A DNA stretch of 64,000 nt from Trichoplusia ni. Taxonomy: Eukaryota > Arthropoda > Insecta > Lepidoptera > Noctuidae. Location of the stretch: positions 10,168,001-10,232,000 of the forward strand of contig NC_039483.1 in NCBI RefSeq assembly GCF_003590095.1, written 5' to 3'. Position numbers and translations under genes: made by a program. The notes beneath the pieces are model-generated. The model was not told where the DNA came from. It worked only from the letters and a program-made list of their open reading frames with translations, and ran no database searches. Position 1 is the stretch's first letter. Each line of letters opens with the position of its first letter. This document shows, in pieces, positions 39,801 through 54,800 of this stretch.

Positions 39801-42800
39801 TAAATTCCTCGATTTTTTTCAAGCAAAGCGACTTTATTTCGGTGTTTCTAGAACCTTAAAACAACCTTTAGATAGATAAAGGTGACATCACAAAGATCTA
39901 AGTGTGACCCGATTCTCAGACACCACAATCCAAATTTAATGAATAAATCTAATTTAAATAATACCTTAAGTAAATCAACTCGTTTCGATCACCCGCAGGC
40001 AGAAAGGCTTATTTTAATAGATATATAAGTCATCTGTAAATAGAATATTTCTATTAATAACCACCAAATTTAAAGTGACAAATGATCTTCTCGAAAGTCT
40101 CCGACATAACACTCAGGATATCAATGTAAGTTTCTTGAATAACTAATCGATACATAACCTAGGTCATGAGATTGAAGCGCTCCTGCCACACACCTATACA
40201 AAGGCGAAACAAAGTGTGTGTCTGCTTTTTCCCCATGCTCAATGAAAGAGCCATACTTATCAATTAAGGTGGTCTAAAGGTTTAAAATTGTCACTCTGCA
40301 TAGCGTTCTTTCTAGCTCGTGAAGGAGTTGTTAAGGTCAAAATTGTTGGTAGGTAACAATATTGGGGTTCATGGTTTTGGATGGGTTTTTTTTATTATTC
40401 AAACTATTACAACTGAGCGCTGGTAGTAGACTACGTACTTTAATACTATAAGTACAGCGACGTAAATAATTCAGTCATGAAAAACGATCCTCTTGGAATT
40501 AAGTTGAATGTTTAAAATACTTCATTTTATGCATGTGTTCAACTTTATAGACTTAAAACAAAACTTGCAACATTTTTAATAAAAAAAGATAAGTTATTAA
40601 ATCGAGGCACCACGATACGCCGTAGTTGCCTTATTAGTTGTTGATTAGACACTTTTCAAATTACCACACTAGTGCGTTTAACAAAAATACTCAGATTCTT
40701 TCTCACAAAATAAAATAACACCAAAAAAATATTTACAGAATGTATTTCGTATTTAGAAATAAGCTGAACTCTGTTAATTCAAGGAATTCAACTCGGTAAT
40801 AAAATTCATCGCTTATAATTAAGTAATAAGAAAACATTGAACTCTATTTTCCCGCATTTTCAAATTCAAAACTAAAACTAGTTTCAAATCTGGACACCTC
40901 ACGCAATATACGTAAAAATTATAAGTGCCGAAATATTTGCCCTTCGCATAGTTATTTATTAATTTGTATAATAGTGTTACAAATCCTTATCACGATGTAT
41001 AACTCATATCATAGCTAGGTTTATAACTATTTTAATACAATTAATTAAAATTCACAGTCGCGTGTTTAGAGGCCCAAACATCGGTTGTATAATATGTAAA
41101 CTCAATTACGCACATTCGCACTTAATTTTTCCAGTTTTCATGGAACCTCGTTTAAAAGTATGTTTTGCATATTTTCCTCTATGGTCGGAACCGTTATTCT
41201 TTTGAAATTAAAATTACAACATTACTCTGCTGCCATTTTCATCTGTTTTGTGGAGTTAAGTTGGCGTTCGTGTTAAATAAATTATTGAGCCCGTTCTCAC
41301 GCTTGCTTCGGTGAATATCTAAGCGGGTTCCAAGCTACATTTGATAGCTGAATGCGCTGCAATGAATTTCCAATAACCAGAATTCAATTTGGTTTTTGGA
41401 TAGTTTGCCGGGACTGAATTCTGGGAATAAAAAACGACATCAAGTGCAAGCTTTGTCACAATAGTTTGCGTTTGCTTACAGTGAAAAACGTTTTGGAACG
41501 AACTGCTGGGAAAAAAAAAACTAGTGGGTAAATTTTTAATAGGATATTTAAATTATTGAGCAAAGAAACCTTTGTATCTAGTAGATCAGTACTTATCTCA
41601 GGCTCGAGAGAAAAGTAATAAAGAAAAAAGGAGGGTCCCACAAATTATCTTTCGTTAAGTAAGATCACATTAAATATTATTTTTATTGATACATTTCTAC
41701 ATTAAGTTCACCGTATTCCATGCAATTATTTACAGTTTTCAGTCAATAATCAATATATGCAAAAAAAAAGCTTCAAATTCCACGTAACCCTACAAGACTA
41801 TTAAATAATTAACAATTTTCCTGTTACAAGGAACACCTGACTCCATTAACTAATTATTTTCACCGCGAACCTCCCAGTGTTGCTAGCACGAATAAAAGGA
41901 AATACACTTAGTTTGCTGCGAGTACTTCGAGAAGCGGAATTAATACGTCGAATACTATAAGGCTTTAGTATGTGGTTTCAAAACAGTTTGTTTATTGGAA
42001 ATAGGATTTTGACTTTAAGTGATAAACTGAATGAGTCGGTTATGTAGCTGCGACGCAGGGTCAGTTCATAATAAAGGAGTGCGGTTGGGAACAAAACTAG
42101 TCGGGCTATCCCTATAAATACATGTGAGTGAAACATCGCATAATTTTACTAACAAGAGCCATTGTTAAATAGATTAAAACTAAAAGCATGTCTAAGCTTT
42201 GATAGCTTAGTCATGGGTCAAAGCAAATAATTGCCTCATCGACATACTCATCAACTAGCATACACCTTAATTTCTTGAATAATAAAATATGATCCCTTTT
42301 AAGCTCTCTTTTTAATCTTTTAATGGTCTAAAATTATAATGGATATAACAACGTCTTTCTCAGCTGATCTGCAAAAGAAAATTTTGCCTCTATAAAATGC
42401 AACTGTTGGAGTAACAGGGAAAAGTGCAAAAGAATAAGTAAGAAAAACTCGTTATAATGGAACTCGACATAAAATAAAACTGTTGAAGTAACTTAGAGAG
42501 CAAAAAAACCATCGTCCTTTATAAAGGCCTATGTGGACACACCTTATTAAAACTTTGTATGGAACTGCCGGCAAAGAAACAGCCGACGGCGCTTCATTAT
42601 GCACGCTCACGAAGTTCACAAACTATTGACACGTTATTGTTTGTAAACAAATATGATACTTGATGGGGGCGCTACCTGACACCCAACGGTTACGTAACAG
42701 AAATCTTTGGAAAAGTTTTTGGAATATTTTGACTTAATTTCTATCAATTTAAAAACTAACCGATGCTTATGTTATGTTAAGGTTTGTCTCTATAACATCG

Positions 42801-45800
42801 CTTGATATTTAAAGAGTGTAAAAGACTATTAAGCTGCAAGATAAATGAACCATTTTCCAATATTCAAGAGGAGTTTCTTCATTTTAATATCCAAAAAATG
42901 TATTATAGTGTTAATGATCATATAAGGTAACAGTAAAAGTCGTATTAAAAAGAAAATGGATTTGTTAAATCACTGATAGAGACTAGTAGAACTAAATCGA
43001 TCACAAATGCCAGGTGATCTGTGCGGTGCTACGAGATCGTAACCGACGTAGAGTCTACGGTGACTACGCCGAAGTAATTCTATTCAATTGAATAATATCA
43101 ATCAATTTAATTCAATTTTTAGTAAGTTTGTAGTTATTCTAATATGGTTATTGACCAATATTAGAGAGTACATCAAAATAATTTAATCCTTTTTAACTCT
43201 TCTAAACTACTAAAATTCACGTAGATTCCTCAAAACTGTATAGTATTATGCGTTTCACTTAATCATTGCTGTAACTAGTGACAGACATCTTGATCCCCCT
43301 TTATTTATTACCCACAATACCACACAATTAAATAGCGATATAGTTACAAACTTGGATCGTTTCGCCGTTTTTAATGTGATTTTTATTCGGATAACGGAGA
43401 ATGTCGCCTTTTTATCCCGAAGCCGAAGTGCGGCGGAGTTTTAATATATGTGAGTGTTACTGTTATCTCTCGATTTATTTAAATGGACGGAAAATCGATT
43501 GTTTTGTGATTATGGCTGAAAAAACTTTGTGCGGGGAAAAACGTAAACAAGCTGACTTTATCTGTGCAAAAATATAAGTTTTTTCCATTATAAGTATATA
43601 AGTGTTACTTGAGTTGACGTTGCTTCTTTTATATATTTTAATGTAGAAAGTAGCCCAATCTTTTATCTGTTTTCCATGGTATACGTTAATGTTGTGTGTA
43701 CTCAATTACACCAGCTTAAGGACTTCGGAGGGCGAAACGGAATGTTTTTAAATTTCTGGTATTTGACTGTAGAACCTGTAAAAGTAGTACGTAAGAGAGG
43801 AGAAAACTCAAAATCTAGAACTAACCAAACACGGTTGAACTTCGCCTGCAGTTCAGTGCTCTGTGAGTTCACCTACCTGTCATGCCAGCCAAAACCATGT
43901 TATAAAAACAAGAGAACGTATTTTCATTTCCACCTAGCCGTAAAAATATTTCTAAAATGTTGGCGAATACAAAAAATAATGTTACACCTCTTCCCTGTGA
44001 GCGGAATCTTTTTACGCGAATATTACGCTCGTCTGTACCACAAGCATCGTTTTATTCCTATATTTATGCGCACAAGTGTGAAAAAATGGCGCTCATTATT
44101 CGTAGTTACGCGCACAGTTTTGGTGATGTGGTCTAAATTATGACCTCACAGCGGGGTGTATGTTCATTCGTGGATTAGTTTTATGGAGGCTCAAGAACCT
44201 AGAAGGGTTCCTAGATTGGTTAGTCTAGGAAGGCCTACTAAGTTCCTCTCGGTTTAACTTGGGCTCTTGTCTGGCTCTATTATCCAAAGTCTATCCACCA
44301 GAGACTAAATTTACTTTTATCAAATAAGAGAGTTTCTCTCTCTAAAACCCTTATGAATAAAATCTAATATAAATTCTCGGATCACGATGTACGATGTAAT
44401 TGAAGTCCTCCGAAACGGCTCCACCGATTCGCGTGAAATTTTGTGTGCATATTAGGTAGGTCTGAGAATCGGACGACAACTATTTTTCATAGCCCACTTT
44501 TTTGTATACTCGAAAATATCATAGAAATCAGTAAAAATAGTTTACTGATTCGTATATTTAGCTCTTGAATATTCTTGCTGCATGGGATTACCTCATCCTG
44601 AACTTGAAATGAGACAGCTATCTCTTTCGCTTGCGCCTTATACCACGGCATCTTACGACGTGACAAGAGAGAGGGAAAGCCATCGTTTACGGGATCATGG
44701 ACCGGATTGATGATGGACCATGATTTTGTCACGCTACGGTTGTGATAGGTGCGACAAATTCCCGCTGATTAAACTATGACGAATCGTCGTAGAGGTTATG
44801 GCAACTGTGAACTCTGATAACATGTGTTATAAATAACGTTGTTTTAGTAGATTTATATTACATTCTGTTTTTGTTTCACGAAATTGCCTGGCATTTTTGC
44901 TGTTACCTACTACTAACTAAACTATATTTATCAAGCAGGTATTCTGGTTTGTGTTATTCTTTTAAGTGTTTTCGTAGCGTCTTATCATTTTCATACTGAA
45001 ATGATATAAATTTATATTTTTCATAGTAGAGACATTTATCTCTATTTTTGACAACACGCGACCAAGTCAGACGTTGAAATAAACTAAAAGTGAGCGTGAA
45101 CTTCATAACACAAGACACCCGATACAGTGCAGTGTTGTTATTCCACACTGCATCTAAGTTCATCCCGGCATTTATCATACACCTGCGTTATATTTCAGAC
45201 AGCTTACAGCACACGTGCTCCGGGTTTATATGAGCACTGGTTACTATGTTACCTCGTGTTAAGGGTTACCGCTACTTACTATACACTTTCCTTATTTACT
45301 TGAGGATAAGCAGGTGGATGTTGTGTACTTACAGGCAAGGTGGTGTGATTTCGAGAACAATTTTGGTTGTGCTTCTTTTGACGTCACGCTCGCTAGATTA
45401 TATGTGTATTTCGTTACTGTTTCTTTCTTTATTATATATCAGATATTCATGTTGTAAAAGTACTGAAATCACATTCATTAATAGAGGAGTAGATGTCTCA
45501 AACGAAAATTAGATTGAAAAGATGAAACACAATACAAAAGAGGGCGCATTTTAATGCAACGTTATACTAGTCATCAGTGTCAGAGTCATTAATTCAACGT
45601 TTTTAAACTGCCTGAAAAATAGGCAACTCATTTTTTTTATTTAGTCATGTATTTGACAAGTTAAGAAATTTTGACGCTCTTTTGATTTTCATGTCAAGTT
45701 TCTCTGCACATTATTTCATGGAAACTTAACGAGAGAAGCTCATACCTTCTCCAGTATTTATTTAATTTTCATTAAAATTCAATTTGAACAACCTACAAGC

Positions 45801-48800
45801 CTAAGCCTAACTTACATACGGCAATTGCATTTACATTCACATAATATAAAGGTAAGCTTACACAACGCAGTAAACCTGAATCCACTTAAGCATGATGAAG
45901 TGGAAAATTAAAATGGTGTTATTATTTCGTAGGTTGTGCCATAATGCCTAGTAAGCAGGTTTTAAATAAATGAGAGCCGTTGGATAAACTGCAGGGAACA
46001 GTTTGTAGGTCACAAAATAATAAATATTTGAACATTCTGTAATACTAGTTTGAAAAATTATCTGGCTTATACTGGTTGAGATATCCCAGAGGATTTTAAA
46101 GTTGGAGGTTCACAGTCATTATAATTGTAGATTCTCAAAAAGTCTAAATTCAGAAAGAGCGGATTTAATTATTTAAAGTTGTTTGTAGGTGTGACATCTA
46201 TAATTTCTTTTTTGGGATATTTTATATTATATAAAAGCATTATACAAAGAAATAAATAATATTAACTTAACCAAGCATTAGTAACACATAGTCACATCCA
46301 CGACAGTACGAACAAACACAAAAATATCTTTAAAACGAACTTCCATTTATAAATGAGTAATGTTATTCTAGACAGCGACGCGGCTTACAGACGTGGTGCT
46401 ATATAGTTTGCTTCTCAAAGATCTCGCTGATATAAAATTAAGGCCAACAAGTCACTGGGCGCTAGTCCACCTGGCGGTGTACGTGGCCTTACGCCTGCTT
46501 TCTGTTGCATTCCACTCTGCAAGTTTAAACGCGTGACTAGACATGCATAAACAAAATCTTGGTCTCGCACCGGCCGCGCTCGGAGACATACATATTTATG
46601 CACGAAATTTTCGTACTGGCTTAGTGTTTGGGTTGATAGAGTTAAATGTAGGGAAGTAGATTCAATTCTAGTTAGAAATGGTACTGTAGCTATTGATGTT
46701 GTGATGCTAGTTCTTTGGCTATTTCAATAATTAGCTAAGTAAGGTAAACGCTCCTAATACGGCGGTAGTCAAAATCGCTTCCTATTACGGTGGTATTTAT
46801 ATTTTCGCGTTTTATTCCCGTTTTATTCAGTGTAGGTAGACCAAAACCGAAACTATTTATTCTAAATCTTTTACTTTATGACTTAACTGACATTTGCAAT
46901 TATAGCACATAGACAACACAACAAAATCAATCAGTCTCTGTAACGTAATCGACGTGAGAGGTGTTTCCATACAAACACGGAACAACAAAAGTAAGTACAC
47001 AAATATTTAGAAACTAAGTTTTTCGTATTAAGATGCCGCTCGAGTTTGTTCTTTTATTATTTATAGCATTTTCTTATTATTACACTCAATATTTAAATAG
47101 CTTATTTTATATTTGTAAGTCATTTTTTACCAAAAAATGTAAAAATAAAATACCGCCGTAATACGGTACATGTTTTGAAAATTAATCCTAATACGGTGGT
47201 ATGACTCCGAAATAGGAAAAGTACTGGTCATGTTTAATTGTTTATAACTTCCAATTGATTAGCTTATTCAATTAGTTTCAAGTTTAGTTGAAATAATTAT
47301 TAATCACATAACTTAGAAACCATATTCTGTGGTATGTGTTCTTAATTGGAAATCTAGTTAAATATGAAAACTGTCGAGCAAAAAATGTTAGTTTCTTAGA
47401 AGAGGCAAAAATGGGAAGGTGTATTTTGATTTATCACAAAACATTTATTTTGTTTAAATTTTGACTTGAGTTTTACAAATCTGAGCCAAAAAACTGTTAA
47501 TGTTTGATTAGGCATTTTTACTCTTTTGTTTATCGATATATTTATGGGTCAGAATTAGGATTATCGAAAACATGAGTAGTTTTCCTATTACGGCGGTAAT
47601 TATTTCCAGGTAACTCCGTGTAGGGTTCTAAGATCTCCTATTACGGTTCTATTCATTTATCTATAAATTTAATAAATCTGTAGAAGGGTCAATTCTGTAC
47701 ACTGAAAATATTGAAAAAATAATCAGCAGCGAGTGACCAAACCCAAATATGTGATTAAAATTTATTTTGTCTGTCTGTATGTTCAGGCATCACGAGAAAA
47801 ATAACTGTTCGATTTCGATGAAACTTGGTATAATTATACCTTATTTTTCAGTTTTATCCATAGACGTTGTTCTGCAGAACTGCGGGTGCCGGGGAAAGTG
47901 ATTTAATCCCTCGAATACTATTGATTCTCAACAATTTTCCATTTGAATTTAAGGGAATACAGTTTCCTGTAGCTTTATGTTACGCCATGACAATAAGCCG
48001 TTAGGCCTAACCGTATTTGGGTCCCATACATATTAGATGTCATTGTCAGAGTTACTCATAATGGAAAAAAATCATTCACCATTAATTTGATTACGCTATT
48101 TAATAAAATCAATTTTCAATAAAGGAAAAACTTTTACTAACACATTAATATTATTAAATAAATATTATTTGTACGGAACTTTAATGAATATAAGTTCTGA
48201 CCCTCCGTATTAGGAGCCGTCTACCGCAGTAATAGGATCAGAGCAAAATTTTACCTCCGTATTAGGGAAAATCGACCACACTATTAAAATATTTTTTTTA
48301 AATAAGAAATATCATCAACAGAATCATAGTCTCAACCGCAATACAAAATATGAATTCCACTTTTAACGATATAATTTTTTTCCACCTTTAGAAATGCCTA
48401 CAAATGCTTATTTTTGTTTCTTATTTTCAAATGTTGCGAAATACCTCCGTAATAGGTGCTTTTACCTTAACAGTTGGTTTGGGTGCAATACTACTTTCAT
48501 ATTATATTCTTGTTGCCAAACGCACTGCAGTTATAATTATAAAAGCAAAATAGCACTATACATTGCACGAAGCGGCGTCTCACAACGGTAACACTACAAC
48601 GTTTAAGTTTACAATACTGATATATTTAACCTATTTTCTAAAGCAAAAACAGTTATTATTGTAACCTTATATAATTACTTAATGTAATTAGCTAGCAATA
48701 ACAAGCCGTGTTGATGATGATACGGCGTGAACAGGGTCCCCACTTATCTGAGAGTTCCAAGAATTCTTCAAGTTTACTTCGCTTCGCTTTTAATTATGTG

Positions 48801-51800
48801 AAAAGTGGTCATAATTAAATTGTAATCTCATAACAGGTTTCATTATACTCTGACCAGCATGTTAAACAATTTTAAATGTGTATTTCCTTTGTTTTGTGGG
48901 TAATTGTTTTACTTATGGCGGAAACGGAGCGTGTGCATTTAGGGTAAAATGTTGTTATATTGTTTATTTTAGAATAATGCAATTAAAGCAGCAAATGTCT
49001 TATAGCGGCTCTGCTGCAAGTCCATCTTTTTGTCTGTCAATCACCAGACTGTATCTCGTTAACTGAGATAGATAGTCATTTAACATTTTGACAGAAAATG
49101 TATTTTTGCTGCCGTTATAAAAATAAGTACTAAAAATACTAACTATTACTACTAAATATAGAGGCTAAGCGACGATTGTTGTCATACATTTGTTGGTAAT
49201 AAATTTGAGAGCTGGCACCTACAATTTTCTTTGTCTCAAAAATGATATTTAGCCTTTTCGCATAGAATCCTTAAGAGTCGTAACTTCGCAAGACGGGCAA
49301 CGTGACCGGTTTTAATACCACAAAGCATAAATAACCTTCTCGATAATCACTTGACGATACTTCCAGAACTTCATCACAACCTAACCTAACATAATTTCAA
49401 GAAAACAAAGAGAACAAACATTTTCTCTACACATAGTTCTGTAATTTTAGGTGTCCCTATTTCACGAGTAATCTGCAGCGCGATGTATGGGTAACGGATG
49501 GGATCTAATCATACACGCCATTTGGCACACCCAATCAGATTCAGAGTGCTAATTGAATGTAAGCAATTGTCAACACGATTGGTATAGTGGCTGAGTTATT
49601 GCCTTGTGGGTTATCAAGAAGAACTTTGGGAGAGTCCTATAAGGATCGTGTTTCCTTCTTTTGTTTAAAGAGCTGATGTACAACCTGTCGTCAGATCTAG
49701 TTTTAAAATTTAAAAAGAAAAATATCAGGCTTGCTGGCTTTTCCTTATGTTTAACTTCACTGTTTATAAAAAGATGTAAGTGCAGGTTTTGAAACTTACT
49801 ATCTTTGACTTGGCAGTCCAACGATCGTTTTGGCTGTGAGTATATATAGAACTTTTTGTTTGAAGCTTAATACATAAGGGTAAATTAGTTTCAATAGGTA
49901 CATAATTAGACCTTAATTTAAAACGTTTCGGATACTGTTTTAAAAATCTTAGCTGAAAGTGAAAAATAATTAAGTACGATTGCTGATCTCTATAATTAAT
50001 ATAGAATGAGACATTTGCCCGGAGGCAGTGAGATTTCCCGAGATTGGTGTTATGAGGTCTACAATCTATTCTATTGACTATTTCTAGGGTTGAGTATTTA
50101 AATGGTAAAACGACAATCTGTTACTGAATCCGCGCTACATGTACGAGTACATACGTCTATAGGTCTCTCCGTCTAGACTGTATCTCATTATATTGACAGT
50201 CAAAATTTACATAGTAAGTATTTTTCTTAAGCAATAGTTGCTACGGTCACAAATGATACTAGTTTTTTTCCGACATTTTTCTTCCTTAGGATGTTGTTTG
50301 CATGGCCCCTACGGTAACGACTGCGACTAACACTTGACCGGTTCTTTTTAACCGACTTCAAAAAAAGGAGGAGGTTCTCAATTCGACTGTATTTTTTTTT
50401 TTTTTTATGTTTGTTACCTCGTAACTTGCGATTGGGTGAACCGATTTTCATGATTCTTTTTTTATTTGAAAGCTTGTGCTTCCCGTGTGGTCCCATTGTC
50501 ACCATTTCAATATCTGATGATGGGATCTTGTAGAAATCGGGGGAACTCTTCAATAAATAACAGCAGATTAACCGCAATTGTTGCTATAGCATATCTAAGC
50601 ATTGTTTACGCCATCACACAACATATTATCACGCCTGTACTCACTACAAAGGTTATAAAAACTATTTCGAAAAAAAATAATGTTCAAGGTCACTTACAAA
50701 GTTTTACAAAAAACGCAATACTGAAACTAAAATAAACATAATTAGATGTTTGTTGTGATGAGACATTCGGTTATTCAAAATGGCCTTCATAATTAACAAC
50801 ACTCTCAAATGGTAACAGACTGGGTGGAGGCTTTCGAACAAATATTACTGGGAATTCTGGGCAGTTTCACGGGGGCAAAGAACTCATTTGGGCAGCGCGT
50901 TTAGTAGGCCTACCCATACTAAAAATCACTAACTTTCCACTAAAAAGTGAAAAATAAAATTAATTTTGGAAAAAAATAAAAACCGACTTCAAGACTACAC
51001 TAACAATATATACAATTGAACTAAAAAGTATAAAATAATATTTTAATTACAAGCCAAAGAACACTAAAGGAAAATCAACGAAATTATTGATACTTATGCA
51101 TACTATTTACATTTTAAAATCAGTTATTTTTGGAGTCGGTGCCAGCCAAAACAAAAACAATATATTAATGACACAAAAAGAAATTACATAAATAATTGAA
51201 AAACCAACGATAATTGAAAAGAAGACAATAAAATAATTTATCTATTAATAACACAAAAAAGAAACAAACTAATACATACAAACTATTACAAACATAAAAC
51301 ACAACCATCAGCGTCTTCTGCCCTCACGCGTCTGCCCGCATTTGGCACCGACCTCAAAAATAACTGATTTTAAAATGTAAATAGTATGCATAAGTATCAA
51401 TAATTTCGTTGATTTTCCTTTAGTGTTCTTTGGCTTGTAATTAAAATATTATTTTATACTTTTTAGTTCAATTGTATATATTGTTAGTGTAGTCTTGAAG
51501 TCGGTTTTTATTTTTTTCCAAAATTAATTTTATGTACAAATGTTATCTATAATATATATAAAAAAATATAAAAGAAATCCCGCAATTCAATTATCTAATT
51601 GCGCTAGACTTTTCCAGGTTAGCAATAGAAGAAAACAATTTTATATTCCGTTCTGTTTCCTTCGTTAGCTATTTAAATGATGCAAAAGAGATATTAATTT
51701 ATTTTAATGTAAATAGTTAAATAGTTATTACGAAATGAATTTCTATAAATGTTTTTACCTGTTCTTTGATATAAATAAACAAGCATTGAATATTAATTAC

Positions 51801-54800
51801 ACTGCGTGAAGGGTTTGGAAGAAAATAGGGTGATGTTCTCCCATAGATGTTAAAAATGTTTACAGTCTGATGGTGAAGTCTTATACTATCCTACTAATAT
51901 TTTAAACGCGAAAGTTTGTATGTTCGGATGTATGGATGTTTTTGATCTCTCACGCAAAAACCACTAAACGGATCTAGACGACACTTGGTACTTACACAGA
52001 TACTTTGTTACCAGGATTAACATAGGATAGTTTTTTATCCCGATTTTATGTTCAATTTGTAGATAGCGGGACCGGGAGCTACAGTTATTGTTGAATAAAA
52101 CTGATGAATTTTAATCGGATTAGCGACACTGAGAGCTCCTCAACAGATACAGACGGATAGACAGACAGCGGTCCCTCAGCAATAGGTTTCTACTCTAATT
52201 TTACTCTTTGGGTATCAATTCTAAATGTTCTTGGTAGCAGTTATCCCGCTTCCACTTAGATTTTTACAAGTAGAACCGAAATAGATTTAAAAACTCTTAT
52301 ATCCAAACTCTAAGCAATACTACTATTCTTTCTTCTTCTAATAAAGGTAGAATACAATGAAATATTTCAAGGCTTAAACAATTTCCAGTTCCAAGCGTTT
52401 GTTGGCTTTCCGTTCATTAGTCAAGTCTGAGTGTAAGTCATGAGTAATAAGCACAAAAACGGCGAGACAAGAGCGACACAGCGGCCCTGCGAATGACGTC
52501 ACAGATTAATTAAGCTTTAGAAGACGGTTCATTCTGTTTTCTTTCTTAAATCCGAGGACGGCGGCTAAACTGTGTTAATTTGAGAGTGTTTCTTGTTTGT
52601 AAGTTTTCTTTGCTGGTATGATTTAGGTACATTTTAATTAACGTTATCTAAATCAATGATAAAATCATCAATTAAAGGAGTGATGTTGTGATCGAAGTAC
52701 AAAATTGGTTTTACTAATAAGAGTAAATACTGGTTTTACAAATTCAAACATAATCGTAGTTTACCTTGGAAAATCTTTAATTGTTTATTTTTTGTTACAA
52801 GTGGGCTATATTTACTGGTAGGTAGGTACTCCTATATTTTTTTAAACTTATATTTTATCATAAGTTTTATCATTAAATGATGTAACGGTTTACTCACGCG
52901 TATTTATCGGGGTAGCCCGACTAGTTTCGGACCCAACCGGAGTCCTTAATCATGAGCAGACGCGGCGGGATCCCGAGTCGAACTGCCCCGTCAGTAGTCG
53001 TCGCCCGTAGTCAAACTAGTTGGGCTACCCCGATAAATACGCGTGAGTAAACCGTTACATCATTTAATAATGAATCAGTCTCGCGATAGTTATTATAAAA
53101 ATAAGTTTTATCATTTTATGTTACATAAATGCATAGCTATTTAAACAATTTTTGATTAAACAAATGAATTGCGGGAGCTGTCTGCAAATACCAACAAATC
53201 TTTCTGTTTGTTTTATAGAAGAACGAGTAACAATCTGTTTTGAAACATCGCAAATTACCGAGGAAGAGTCGTCTGAACACTTTAACTACAACTGCAGGTC
53301 CCGTTTGTAACGAGAAGACTAATGGCAACCATTTGTTACAATTATCTTGCATACTGCACACCTTCGGAGTTCCACAGTACCATGGGACCGGCTTTATCTA
53401 ATTTTATGCTAAACTAAGTTCAGTTACAAATCTTGGTACAACCCTTGAAATAATACGATAATACTCGAACAAATGATGTATAAATGTTTCACTTTGTAAA
53501 GCTTGCTTTGAAGATCTAAAGAATATGAAAATTAGACAGAGATTACTAGGCTAGTGTGTTTTCGTAATTATAACGAGTAATTAAACTCATACGTGTATAT
53601 AAGTGTACTTAAAAGTCTTTCGTATACTAAAAACGAGATTTTAGTAAAACAATATAAAAAGCTGGTATTATTGTAGGTTTATTCAAGTTATATGTATGAA
53701 ACCTGGTCCTGGTTACTTTCTAAATATTCTGACAAAATCGTTTTATCAAATTTGTAAAAATTCTTAGTTTGTACAAATTCTTTTTTACTCTACACTACGT
53801 TTCAATTACGAAATACCTTTAAAATAATTTCTCGTGTTCTAATTTTGGTCTATAGACTGGAGCGGTCTTTGTCCTACAGTAAGTCGTAACCAGCTTGACA
53901 AAACTGCTCCTATGGTCCATACTCCCATGTGCCCAAGTCCTTACATGACAGATGCAGCGCGTGCCGGCTCGACTGTTCCACGGCCGCGCGCCGCCGCCGC
54001 CGCGCCGCGCCGCCGCGCCCGGTAAGCCGGTGAGAAATGACGCTTATTCTTCGTGGTTAAGTGTTACGAATGCTATTTTAAACCCAGCACCTAACTTAAA
54101 ATATCATGAATATTACGTGCGTGAAAGACAGAGGCTTTAAAAGTCGTTTGTAAACGCTAAACGTTTTGTATGTCGCGATGTTTGCCAATTTTGTTTGGTT
54201 TATGAATGATATTAAAGGTGGGGTGTATCGTAACATAATGGAGTCTGGATTGATATTAATTTATACAAAAAAATGTACAAATAGAGTTTTTTACAATAAG
54301 CAGACGAAAAGGAATGTTTAATAAGTATGTACCAACGTTTGCTAGTGTATCCAGCGATTTAGCCATGCAAGTTAGCACGAGTCCTATTAGCTTGAATGGC
54401 TAATAAATTCCTACAATGATTTTGATGAGGCTAGGTATGGTGGAATAGATTACTACCTAAGAAATATATTGCTTGTCTCGGGCAAAACTTAAGCTTTCGT
54501 TGATAATTATAAATGTTTCGTAAAGTAGTTCAAATGTTGATTTATTATAATCGTTTTTAAGCACAAAACGTTCCAAGTTTAAAAGCCTAAATATTATTGT
54601 ATTCATAAATTCTAACGAAGTTTATAACGATTATAAGGCTTGGTCATAACCGAGCAAAATATTAAAAGTTATGGGCAATCCTAAACAGCAATACTCATGA
54701 TAATAAGAGCTAAGTGGGTGATTCCGTTAAAGCGGTGCCTTAGACGCGATGGAGTGCGCCGACGCCAATGAAACCGGGAACTATGCGGCGATCGCATTTT

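Noticed and set aside
43676..44143. 155-codon plus-strand ORF
   Set aside because: No domain, no conserved motif, composition like translated intron. Its length is plausible by chance in 64 kb.
50227..50735. Lys-rich minus-strand and plus-strand ORFs
   Set aside because: They overlap the accgacttcaaaaaaagg repeat and are its by-products.
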